From the NCBI RefSeq assembly GCF_017833255.1, contig NZ_JAFIBU010000001.1:930001-994000 (forward strand): a stretch of DNA of 64,000 nucleotides, read 5' to 3'. Every line of letters starts with the position of its first letter. Within the stretch, counting starts at the first letter, position 1. The position numbers and the translations under genes are program-made. The notes beneath the pieces are model-generated. The model did no database searches. It worked only from the letters and a program-made list of their open reading frames with translations, and was not told the origin of the DNA. Below are positions 1 to 6,602 of this stretch, one piece after another. This DNA is from Paenibacillus sp. PvR098 (GTDB lineage: Bacteria > Bacillota > Bacilli > Paenibacillales > NBRC-103111).

Positions 1-1432
1 CTCTTTCAAAACAGCGCTTAAATCGCTCATGTGGCTGACAGAAAGCTTTGAAGCGGAAGTAAAGCAGCGCAAGCACGAGGAGCAGCAGCTCAGAACTATC
101 GGAATGAATGAACAAAAGCGGCAGCAGGACCAGGAGCAATCGCAGGTTCAAGAGCATCTGACCGAGAAGCAGCTGGAGCAGCTTCGGCTTGTCGGGTATA
201 CGCTGCAGCGAGGCAAACGGAACGTCGAGGAGAAACAAGCCGCGCTGGACAGCCGACCTCTGGTTCATGCAGAGATAGACGCGCTAAAGGAGCGCATCCG
301 CTCGCTGCAGGAGGAGATGCGGACAGATTTCATACGCCGAGACAAGCTCCGGCAGAAGCTGGCTAAAGCAGAAGCCGAGCTCGGAGAGCGCGAAAAGCAG
401 TTGGAACGTATTAGCCGCCGCGAGCGGGACACGATTCGGCAGCTGGAAGAGCAGCTCGGCGGTTGGCTGAACCGGGCCCTGCAGGAATCGCTGGGCCGTG
501 AGGAGGCCGAAAGCTTGAGCGCGTTCGAGCTGCTTCAGGCCAGCCAGCGGATTGCGAACCGCCGCTGGGGCAGCGATCTGGGACGTCTGCATCGCCAGCA
601 GTTCACTCATTACATGCTGTGGGTCGAGAAGCTGAAAAAGCATCCTGAGCTGCTCTCTTTCCTTCAGGAGGTCGGACGGCAGCTGCAGCACCTGAAGGCC
701 CAGCGCCGAAAGCTGCGCTCCCCCCGCATCCCTGAAAGCTACGACGACTTGCGGCAATCCGGCGACATCTCGCATATGCTCGCCAGCGAAGCCAGCCTGC
801 TTGCCGATGAGGATTATGAAACGTATTTTATGGTCAAATGGTTGGAAAGCAAGCTGCTGACCTATAACATCTCCGGCTGGACCGAGGAGCCCTTGAGAGG
901 TCCAGTCATCTGTATGCTGGACACCTCCCACTCCATGCGGGGCAGCAAGCTCCGGCTGGCGCAGATTTTCATCGCCACTTTTGCAGCCTTCAGCATGCTG
1001 GAGAAGCGTGATTTCCAGCTGCTCCTGTTTGGCGCACGCGGCGAGCTGGTCGAGCATCCGCTCTACTGGCGGAAGCCCGACTGGCCGGCGTTTTACGCTT
1101 TGGCGCAGCTGGCCTTCGGCGGCGGCACACACTTCGACGCCCCGCTTCGCAGGGGCATCGAGTTGGTGAACGCGGATGCTCGCTATCATGACGCCGATTT
1201 CGTCATGGTCACCGACGGCGTCGGCGCCATCTCGCCGCCCGTGCGGGACGCGCTAGCCGAGCTGGGCAAGACCAAGCACGTTCGCCTACACTCGCTCATC
1301 ATCGGCACGGCGCGGCAGCATCTCGCCCAGCGGTACGACATTCTGGGCGTCTCGCATCAGGTACGCTTTGCCGCCTCATGGGAGACCCAGCGAAAGGATG
1401 CTCTGCTGCTCGACGTGTTCAAGACACGCTAG
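1..1432 (+). CDS. VWA-domain protein (ViaA-like), 5' end outside window
   Basis: The frame is open to the first base of the window, so the true start lies upstream; the first ATG inside is at 29. From that ATG about 467 residues are visible. Residues 1-150 are charged and strongly coiled-coil-like (repeated Glu/Gln/Lys/Arg). The C-terminal third is a von Willebrand factor A domain with an intact MIDAS metal site: DTSHS at residues 298-302 and a later VTDG motif near 393. The layout of a helical N-terminus and C-terminal VWA resembles ViaA, which works with the MoxR AAA+ ATPase RavA; a partner ATPase would be expected just upstream, outside the window. The VWA assignment is secure; the ViaA link is an inference. 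Confidence 0.8.
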   Translation, partial: SFKTALKSLMWLTESFEAEVKQRKHEEQQLRTIGMNEQKRQQDQEQSQVQEHLTEKQLEQLRLVGYTLQRGKRNVEEKQAALDSRPLVHAEIDALKERIRSLQEEMRTDFIRRDKLRQKLAKAEAELGEREKQLERISRRERDTIRQLEEQLGGWLNRALQESLGREEAESLSAFELLQASQRIANRRWGSDLGRLHRQQFTHYMLWVEKLKKHPELLSFLQEVGRQLQHLKAQRRKLRSPRIPESYDDLRQSGDISHMLASEASLLADEDYETYFMVKWLESKLLTYNISGWTEEPLRGPVICMLDTSHSMRGSKLRLAQIFIATFAAFSMLEKRDFQLLLFGARGELVEHPLYWRKPDWPAFYALAQLAFGGGTHFDAPLRRGIELVNADARYHDADFVMVTDGVGAISPPVRDALAELGKTKHVRLHSLIIGTARQHLAQRYDILGVSHQVRFAASWETQRKDALLLDVFKTR

Positions 1433-1470
1433 CTGACAAACCCGGCGCACGATTCGGGAGGAGCGTTTCG

Positions 1471-1499
1471 TTGTCAATCCGTGTCGTTCGTGTTATGAT
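1471..1499 (+). promoter_or_regulatory. sigma-A promoter of antisense RNA
   Basis: TTGTCA at 1471-1476, a 17-base spacer and TATGAT at 1494-1499 form a near-consensus vegetative promoter on the plus strand. No plus-strand protein gene follows. It points at the 3' part of the small toxin gene on the minus strand, as expected for the antitoxin RNA of a type I toxin-antitoxin locus. Confidence 0.7.
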
Positions 1500-1505
1500 A
1501 TAGAC

Positions 1506-1628
1506 AACAAAGACCAAGTGCTGGTAACACTTGGTCCATACAATTGGCTTGGATGGGTTATCCCTTCCCGGTCATAGCGGAAAGAACCCACCTGGGCGCT
1601 AACCTTAGGGTGGGTTCTCACTTTTTCT
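1506..1628 (+). ncRNA. Putative antisense antitoxin RNA of a type I TA locus
   Basis: An RNA of roughly 120 bases is predicted from the promoter at 1471-1499 to a terminator made of a 10-bp stem (1583-1592 pairing with 1609-1618) followed by CACTTTTTCTT. It contains two stem-loops (1512-1536 and 1583-1618) and overlaps the 3' untranslated part and the last codons of the convergent toxin gene at 1618-1713. This arrangement, with overlap of 3' ends, is that of TxpA/RatA and BsrG/SR4 in Bacillus subtilis. Ends are inferred from motifs only. Confidence 0.6.
1512..1536 (-). terminator. Terminator of the toxin mRNA
   Basis: GACCAAGTG (1512-1520) pairs perfectly with CACTTGGTC (1528-1536). Read on the minus strand the stem is followed by TTTGTTGT, so it can end the toxin transcript about 80 bases after its stop codon, leaving a long 3' region that overlaps the antisense RNA. 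Confidence 0.55.
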
Positions 1629-1713
1629 TGTAGTTATTACTGATGTATGTTAATAGTGCAATGAGAAATGAGCCGAATAACAACATCATCGTTATGGCAT
1701 CATTGATTTCCAT
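1618..1713 (-). CDS. Small hydrophobic holin-like toxin (type I TA)
   Basis: A 31-residue protein starting MEINDAITMM with one hydrophobic segment (about residues 8-23, LLFGSFLIALLTYI) and a polar, Lys-rich C-terminus ending NNYKKK. This is the pattern of the Firmicute putative holin-like toxin (Hol-Tox) family, whose members insert in the membrane. A strong Shine-Dalgarno (GGAGGGGGTGAG) lies just upstream of the ATG. The gene is convergent with, and overlapped at its 3' end by, a predicted antisense RNA with its own promoter, which supports a type I toxin-antitoxin pair. Longer open frames on the opposite strand here lack a ribosome site. Family assignment is by pattern, not by search. Confidence 0.72.
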   Translation of the reverse strand: MEINDAITMMLLFGSFLIALLTYISNNYKKK

Positions 1714-1842
1714 GGCCTCACCCCCTCCCTGCATCGGCTGTTACGCCTTACAGTCGAGAAAGAAAACCACGCCCACCCAAGATTCAATTGTAATTTCCAT
1801 TTTATCACACCAGTTCATTCCGAACAAGCGTTCCAGAATCCC

Positions 1843-2934
1843 TTAGTATGGCAATGCCGCTGCCAGTTCTTCGTCCAGCGCCTTAGCCTTGAGCCGACCC
1901 ACAAGCGATTCCAGCGTCTCCGGCATCAGCAGCTCTACCGGTGAGATTCCGCGGTCAAACTCCAATCCGTCGCCTTCCAGCACCACGACATATCGGTCCC
2001 CCAGCTTTGCGATGTGCAATCGGTCGCCGAAATCGGCGAGCAGTGCCTTGACGGACATGTGGCCCAGCTTCACCTTCATCTCGAGGTCCGGCTTTTGCTC
2101 GACCATCATGGACGCAGCCTCGATCACATGGCTTTGATCCCATTTTTCTTGAAGCTCCCGCTTCTCGCTATGAGCCCACAGCTCCATCTCTTCGAGCTCG
2201 CGTTCCTTTTCTTCCGGATTATCCTCGTAGACTTGCTCTACGTACTGCTGTACAAAGCCGAGCACCTGATCGTTCATCAGCTCGGGCACCGATTTTTCAT
2301 ACTCAACGAACTTTAAGAAGTCTTCAAAATATCTAGCATGCGAGGATTGATGAATTTTAAGCTCCCATACTTCCATCATTCCCGGTTCCGGCATATGAGG
2401 GTACATAATCGATTTCATATTTTTGGCGTTAATTGCCATCTCCACTTTGTTCAGCAAACTGCGTTCGTCTGTAATGCGGGCTATTTTCTGCTCGAAGTCG
2501 CATTTGAATACAAACAAGAACGGCTCGTCGAAATATTGATTCAGCTTGGCCCGAACGATAAACATCGCACCGCCGCGGATCGCGCTGGCATCCATATATG
2601 TCGTCACTAGCTCGTCGGCATGGCCCATAAAAGAGTCAATGGTTTCCGCCGTGCGAAGTCTTGCAAACAAATTATAGTTTGGATTGCTGTCTAGATCATA
2701 TCCAGGCTCTGCCGCGAATCGGCCGATTTTAGTCGGAACCTGCTCCGCCTTCGGATTACGCTCCGCTTTACGTTTGGCGGTTTTGGCAAACTCTCCGTCA
2801 AGAAATGAACTCAGCTCGCTTACGGAATAGTCATCCCCGTCCATCGTCTGGTAATGCTTGCTCCGCTTACCTTGCCCATCCTCTCCGTCCACCTGGATCA
2901 CGAAAAAAGAAATATATTCCACATCAAACTTCAT
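1843..2934 (-). CDS. DUF3900-family protein, function unknown
   Basis: A 363-residue soluble protein beginning MKFDVEYISFFVIQVDG. The N-terminal part with YQTMDGDD and QVPTKIGRF, the central KIHQSSHARYFEDFLKFVEYE stretch and an acidic coiled-coil-like section around residues 225-265 fit what I remember of the DUF3900 family of Bacillus and Paenibacillus. There is no signal peptide or membrane segment. It stands alone, read away from the upstream DUF421 gene. No enzymatic motif is recognisable and no function is proposed. The family name is from memory; the gene itself is certain from length and codon structure. Confidence 0.72.
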   Translation of the reverse strand: MKFDVEYISFFVIQVDGEDGQGKRSKHYQTMDGDDYSVSELSSFLDGEFAKTAKRKAERNPKAEQVPTKIGRFAAEPGYDLDSNPNYNLFARLRTAETIDSFMGHADELVTTYMDASAIRGGAMFIVRAKLNQYFDEPFLFVFKCDFEQKIARITDERSLLNKVEMAINAKNMKSIMYPHMPEPGMMEVWELKIHQSSHARYFEDFLKFVEYEKSVPELMNDQVLGFVQQYVEQVYEDNPEEKERELEEMELWAHSEKRELQEKWDQSHVIEAASMMVEQKPDLEMKVKLGHMSVKALLADFGDRLHIAKLGDRYVVVLEGDGLEFDRGISPVELLMPETLESLVGRLKAKALDEELAAALPY

Positions 2935-3136
2935 CTTAGCGTCCCCTTCGTAAGTACATAGTTAAGCCGCCGGTCTGAAGGCCGACTCCTAGTATACTAC
3001 AAGGCGACGATAGGTTCATAGAGGAAAAAGTTCGAACATTAGCTCGTGAAACGCTTCTTCGGGGGATGTGTCGCGTGAGTTAACTTAAGCGGCAGCAGAA
3101 CGAATCGATGAGACGGGACGATCAACGTTAGAGAGA

Positions 3137-3712
3137 TCATCGTCGCTTATCTTGAATGATAGTAAACAGGTTGCCGCTATTCTGTTTCCCTTCTTGTTGG
3201 GGCAAGCTTGGCAAAGACCTGCCCTCCATCACTTGATTGAGCAAGGATACCATTTCTTCATAGGTAACGGGCTCAGCATTAGGCTGCAGCTCATATCCCA
3301 ATTGTCCGTTCGCCTCAATCGTCGCAGTCTTCACTTTAGAAATGCTGTTAATGCCATGCTGCCTAAACCTCATTTCCAACTGCTGCTTCGTCATTCTCAT
3401 TTTTTTTAAAGGTCTCTCTAATATTTGACCTTCGCTAACGACGATGCTCGGTTTACCGACAAGGATCCTTTCAAACCAACCCATCTTTAATTGAATATAT
3501 TGCGCTAGGATCAATAAGGAGACTACGACGCTCATAGCAATCAGGGTGTTCATCACCCCATCCTCATTGATTGCATGGCTAATTAAAGTTCCGATAGCCA
3601 GTGTCGTGATGATTTCTAGTGTTGTCATTTCGGCCACCGTTTTTTTTCCAGCTAATCTTAGCAATACATATCCGGCCGGAACGATGATAAGTGCTTCTCC
3701 CACAAAATGCAT
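3137..3712 (-). CDS. DUF421 (YetF/YcaP) membrane protein
   Basis: A 191-residue protein with three N-terminal membrane segments (about residues 5-20, 33-50 and 57-75) and a cytoplasmic domain containing GKPSIVVSEGQI followed by MRMTKQQLEMRFRQHGI, the layout of the DUF421 family (YetF, YrbG, YdfR in B. subtilis). Members in spore formers often affect spore or envelope properties, but the biochemical role is not established. The C-terminal 30 residues are Gln/Asn-rich and atypical. It reads toward the DUF3900 gene with about 200 bases between, so it may be monocistronic. Confidence 0.85.
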   Translation of the reverse strand: MHFVGEALIIVPAGYVLLRLAGKKTVAEMTTLEIITTLAIGTLISHAINEDGVMNTLIAMSVVVSLLILAQYIQLKMGWFERILVGKPSIVVSEGQILERPLKKMRMTKQQLEMRFRQHGINSISKVKTATIEANGQLGYELQPNAEPVTYEEMVSLLNQVMEGRSLPSLPQQEGKQNSGNLFTIIQDKRR

Positions 3713-3778
3713 TGGTTCACCCTCGATTTACCTGTTTAAGATTATATTCACACACTAGATGTAGATTTATTCCCCAAG

Positions 3779-3806
3779 TTAGAGTTTGAAATTTGAAAAA
3801 CTCTAA
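3779..3806 (-). terminator. Stem-loop overlapping stop codon of CBO0543-like gene
   Basis: TTAGAGTTT (3779-3787) pairs with AAACTCTAA (3798-3806), a 9-bp stem that includes the stop codon of the minus-strand membrane-protein gene ending at 3803. It lacks a clear U-run after the stem on the minus strand, so termination strength is uncertain. Confidence 0.4.
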
Positions 3807-4279
3807 ATTTGACGAGAATGGAAGCCTTTAAAAAACCAAACACAAAACAGTCTCGTCATAAAAAAGGTAATAAACAGTGAACTCCAAGTCCAGAACCAAT
3901 TCCAATGAATGTATTCAATTAAATCGGTATATATCTCTATAAGTACCTCCGTTAAGGTTAGAACTGTACAGTACGCCGCATAATATCCCAGTTGAAACCA
4001 ACGGCTGCGATGGGATGGATAACGCGCATTGAAGACGGCACAAACCATAGGATAAGCAAGGTACTCATAGATAAAGCTTGTGCGATTCACCTCGGGTAGA
4101 CACCTGACAGGATAAACCAATAAACCTAGCTCAACAACAACTAAGCCTAGGAACCACGTAATCATCTGTTTAAACAAAAATGCAACCATTGCAACTCGGA
4201 GCTTGTCCCGTGGAATGGCAAAGATGAGTAGGAAAGAAAGAACCCAGACAACTATCAAAATGATGTACTCAAGGCTCAT
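3803..4279 (-). CDS. CBO0543-like integral membrane protein (second copy)
   Basis: A 158-residue polytopic protein with about four to five hydrophobic segments, starting MSLEYIILIVVWVLSFL and ending in a short basic tail. It matches the upstream neighbour in length, in the start (MSLE..ILI..W) and in internal features such as YPVR near residue 55, YEYLAYP, and YIHWNWFW late in the protein, so the two are tandem paralogues. The family resembles the CBO0543 group of small membrane proteins common in Bacillus and Clostridium spore formers, whose role is unknown. Its ATG overlaps the stop of the upstream gene (ATGA at 4276-4279), so the two are translated from one mRNA. Confidence 0.75.
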   Translation of the reverse strand: MSLEYIILIVVWVLSFLLIFAIPRDKLRVAMVAFLFKQMITWFLGLVVVELGLLVYPVRCLPEVNRTSFIYEYLAYPMVCAVFNARYPSHRSRWFQLGYYAAYCTVLTLTEVLIEIYTDLIEYIHWNWFWTWSSLFITFFMTRLFCVWFFKGFHSRQI

Positions 4280-4767
4280 TGGGCAGTTTCCACTTCTTGA
4301 ACCGACTTCGCATCTTTAAAAAACCACCTGACTATAGCATTTACCAAAACAAAAATGATGAAGAAAGCAATCCAGACAATATACCAATGGTAATGGATAT
4401 ATTGTATAAGTCGAGTATATCTGGCTAATCCATAATGAAACACAGCTAGCCCGGAGCACCAAGCAATGAGATACAAACCTCTCGCTGTCCATGACCGCTG
4501 GGGCTCGCAGATCAAATATATCCCGCAAAGCAATGGATACACCATATATTGCATTGTAAATCCCAATTCCGTTGCTTTAGGGAATTCCCGAACCGGGTAT
4601 GATACCCAGTGCAGCTTTACATGAAGAGCTTCGTTGACCCATGTGATTGCCTGACATACAAGAAACCCCATTACAAATTGACGAAAGTCAGGTCGGTGAA
4701 CCAACAAAGCTATCACGATTGTCCCTACGATCCAAACTATAATAAGTATAGCCCGTTCCAAACTCAT
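4276..4767 (-). CDS. CBO0543-like integral membrane protein (first copy)
   Basis: A 163-residue polytopic protein, MSLERAILIIVWIVGTIVI at the start, with about four to five membrane segments and the shared motifs YPVREFPKATELGF, YMVYPLLCG and YIHYHWYIVW. It lies directly upstream of, and overlaps by four bases, a homologous gene, giving a two-gene operon from a local duplication. Function is unknown; such tandem sets are frequent in spore-forming Firmicutes. Start chosen at the ATG giving alignment with its paralogue. Confidence 0.75.
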   Translation of the reverse strand: MSLERAILIIVWIVGTIVIALLVHRPDFRQFVMGFLVCQAITWVNEALHVKLHWVSYPVREFPKATELGFTMQYMVYPLLCGIYLICEPQRSWTARGLYLIAWCSGLAVFHYGLARYTRLIQYIHYHWYIVWIAFFIIFVLVNAIVRWFFKDAKSVQEVETAQ

Positions 4768-4846
4768 ATCCGTTTTTATCTTCCTTTTGCAATAATTAGT
4801 GGATAAGGGTTATTATGATCCATGGCCGACATCAGCATACATAAGT

Positions 4847-4993
4847 CTATTGGGATATAAGTTTTTCAATAATCGCTCTTTCCTCTGATGTCATTTTTCC
4901 AGGTTTATTCAAAATCGAATCGGGGATATGAATTTTTCCGACATCGTGAACGATAGTCCCATTACGGATGCCACCCAAATCTTGAGCTTTCAT
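4847..4993 (-). pseudogene. Remnant of an HD-GYP phosphodiesterase gene
   Basis: The last 48 codons read KAQDLGGIRNGTIVHDVGK and continue to IHIPDSILNKPGKMTSEE, which is the HD-GYP signature region (HDxGK, then P-ILNKPGKLT) of cyclic-di-GMP phosphodiesterases, and then end at a stop soon after. The catalytic GYP part and everything upstream of the first helix are missing. The frame can be read a little further upstream, but there it is only the complement of the exoA leader. I read it as a decayed fragment left by a deletion next to exoA. It cannot encode a working enzyme. Confidence 0.7.
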
Positions 4994-5061
4994 TAAAAGA
5001 AAAAATAAATATGATATACTACTAGAAAGAAACGAACGAAAGCTGCAAGGGGTTGAAGTTA

Positions 5062-5838
5062 TTGAAGTTGGTATCATGGAACGTCAACGGGTTAAGAGCA
5101 TGTGTGAATAAAGGATTCAACGACTATTTCACAAAAACGGACGCGGATATTTTCTGTGTGCAAGAAACGAAATTACAAGAAGGTCAAATTCATCTGGAAT
5201 ATGATGCGGAGTATCATCAGTATTGGAATTATGCCGTGAAGAAGGGGTATTCCGGAACGGCAGTATTTACAAAGATTAAGCCGATTTCCGTACGATACGG
5301 TTTAGAGGAGAATCACGAACCAGAGGGACGGGTCATCACGCTGGAGTTCGACTCGTTTTATCTTGTCAATGTTTACACCCCGAATGCAAAACGTGATCTT
5401 TCGAGGTTAGAGTATAGACTGGAATGGGAAGATCGCTTCCGAAGCTACCTTCAGCAGTTGGACGCCCATAAGCCTGTTATCGTTTGCGGGGATCTCAATG
5501 TGGCCCACCAAGAGATTGATCTCAAAAATGCGAAAGGCAACCGTAACAACTCCGGCTTTACCCCGGAAGAACGATCCAAATTGACTCAACTGCTGGACGC
5601 CGGCTTTATCGACACCTTCAGACATTTCTACCCCGACCAGGCAGATGCCTATAGCTGGTGGTCTAATATGCCTAAGGTGAGAGAGCGGAATGTCGGGTGG
5701 CGTATCGATTACTTCCTCGCCTCATCCAAACTTGCTCCTTCATTGCTTGACGCACAAATTGACGCCCATGTAACAGGCAGCGATCATTGCCCTGTTATCC
5801 TGAACATCTCAGATTCTAGCTTGACCGTTGGAGCTTGA
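5062..5838 (+). CDS. exoA: Exodeoxyribonuclease III / AP endonuclease ExoA
   Basis: About 258 residues of the exonuclease III (Mg-dependent endonuclease/exonuclease/phosphatase) fold: KLVSWNVNGLRA at the start, CVQETK with the catalytic Glu near residue 33, NVYTPNA, CGDLNVAH (catalytic Asp and Asn), YSWWSN, RIDYFLAS and the terminal GSDHCPV with the catalytic His. It repairs abasic sites and 3' blocked ends in the cytoplasm. A TTG at 5062 is preferred over the TTG at 5053 because AAGGGG at 5047-5052 is then nine bases away and the protein starts exactly where ExoA proteins do. Its leader overlaps the HD-GYP remnant on the other strand. A TATACT -10 is visible at 5015-5020. It is convergent with gntR. 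Confidence 0.95.
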   Translation: MKLVSWNVNGLRACVNKGFNDYFTKTDADIFCVQETKLQEGQIHLEYDAEYHQYWNYAVKKGYSGTAVFTKIKPISVRYGLEENHEPEGRVITLEFDSFYLVNVYTPNAKRDLSRLEYRLEWEDRFRSYLQQLDAHKPVIVCGDLNVAHQEIDLKNAKGNRNNSGFTPEERSKLTQLLDAGFIDTFRHFYPDQADAYSWWSNMPKVRERNVGWRIDYFLASSKLAPSLLDAQIDAHVTGSDHCPVILNISDSSLTVGA

Positions 5839-5877
5839 TCCTGTCCGGCTCGTGCGACGGCGGCGGAAACCGCCCAA

Positions 5878-5904
5878 CCGTGCAAGTCCATAGACTTTGC
5901 ACGG
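5878..5904. terminator. Stem-loop between convergent exoA and gntR
   Basis: CCGTGCAA pairs with TTGCACGG around a GTCCATAGAC-type loop in the 77-base gap between the ends of exoA and the GntR gene. There is no good U-run on either side, so it may be a weak bidirectional terminator or a stability element. Confidence 0.4.
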
Positions 5905-5915
5905 GTAAGGGTTGG

Positions 5916-6587
5916 CTATTTAAGAAAATAGGTCTCCAACGTCTCTTTGATCGTGTCCAAGCTCCTTCGGATATGCATACGCATGGCCTGCTCTGCACCT
6001 TCGGCGTCCTTCTTGCGGACATAATCAAAAATTTGACGGTGCTCCTCTACGGGAAGCTTGGCAATATAATGCGGATGTTTGTATCCGCCAATCCGTCTAT
6101 ATCTCTCAATCCGGCTGCGCAGCTGCTCCAAAAAGCTGATCGCTGTCGCGTTCTGAGACGGCTCATACAGAAGTTGATGAAAATCGCTGCCATATCGAAT
6201 GGTATCTGCATTCCGATTGGAGTCGGCGGCCGACTGCATAAAACCCATCGTTTCCTCCAGCTTAACCAACTGCTCTTGATTCATCTTTAACGTCGCTTCC
6301 CGGGCAATCAGACCTTCTAAGACCTCCCGTACCCGGAATATTTCCTCGGCCTCTGCAAATGTAAGTCGGGCCACCACAATACGGCCGGTCGATTGCTTCG
6401 TCACCAGACGTTCCATCTCCAGCCGATATAACGCTTCCCTTAAAGGAGTCCTGCTGATTTCCAGCGTCTTGGATAAAGATTCTTCGCTTAAATGCTCGTT
6501 GGGCTCGTATTCAAATTCAATGATTTTTTTCTTGATTTCCGTATATATCAAATCGCTCGCTTTAATCCTTTTGGATGGCTGCAACAC
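5916..6587 (-). CDS. GntR-family (FadR/FCD) regulator of the tricarboxylate operon
   Basis: 223 residues: an N-terminal winged helix (about 10-75, with HLSEESLSKTLEISRTPLREALYRLE as the typical GntR DNA-reading helix) and a C-terminal all-helical FCD ligand domain (about 80-215) that keeps the metal-binding Asp/His residues seen in SDFHQLL and EEHRQIF. FCD regulators usually bind carboxylates. It is the last gene of the prpF-to-acnA operon, 15 bases after acnA, so it is probably autoregulated with it. The likely target is the GTATAC inverted-repeat region at 16079-16101 in front of prpF, which fits the T-GT-AC-A core of this family. GTG start, six bases after GGGAGG. The inducer is not known; a tricarboxylate is likely. 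Confidence 0.85.
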   Translation of the reverse strand: MLQPSKRIKASDLIYTEIKKKIIEFEYEPNEHLSEESLSKTLEISRTPLREALYRLEMERLVTKQSTGRIVVARLTFAEAEEIFRVREVLEGLIAREATLKMNQEQLVKLEETMGFMQSAADSNRNADTIRYGSDFHQLLYEPSQNATAISFLEQLRSRIERYRRIGGYKHPHYIAKLPVEEHRQIFDYVRKKDAEGAEQAMRMHIRRSLDTIKETLETYFLK

Positions 6588-6602
6588 TACTCGCCTCCCC
6601 TC

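Noticed and set aside
284-1189. Long open frame of 301 codons on the minus strand
   Set aside because: It is the complement of the VWA-domain gene, whose MIDAS motifs are clear; no ribosome site and no family pattern.
1643-1846. 67-codon plus-strand frame
   Set aside because: It is antisense to the small toxin gene, which has the ribosome site, terminator and family pattern.
3024-3050. GTTCGAAC-containing stretch considered as a LexA/DinR box
   Set aside because: Does not fit the CGAAC-N4-GTTCG spacing and lies in no evident SOS promoter.
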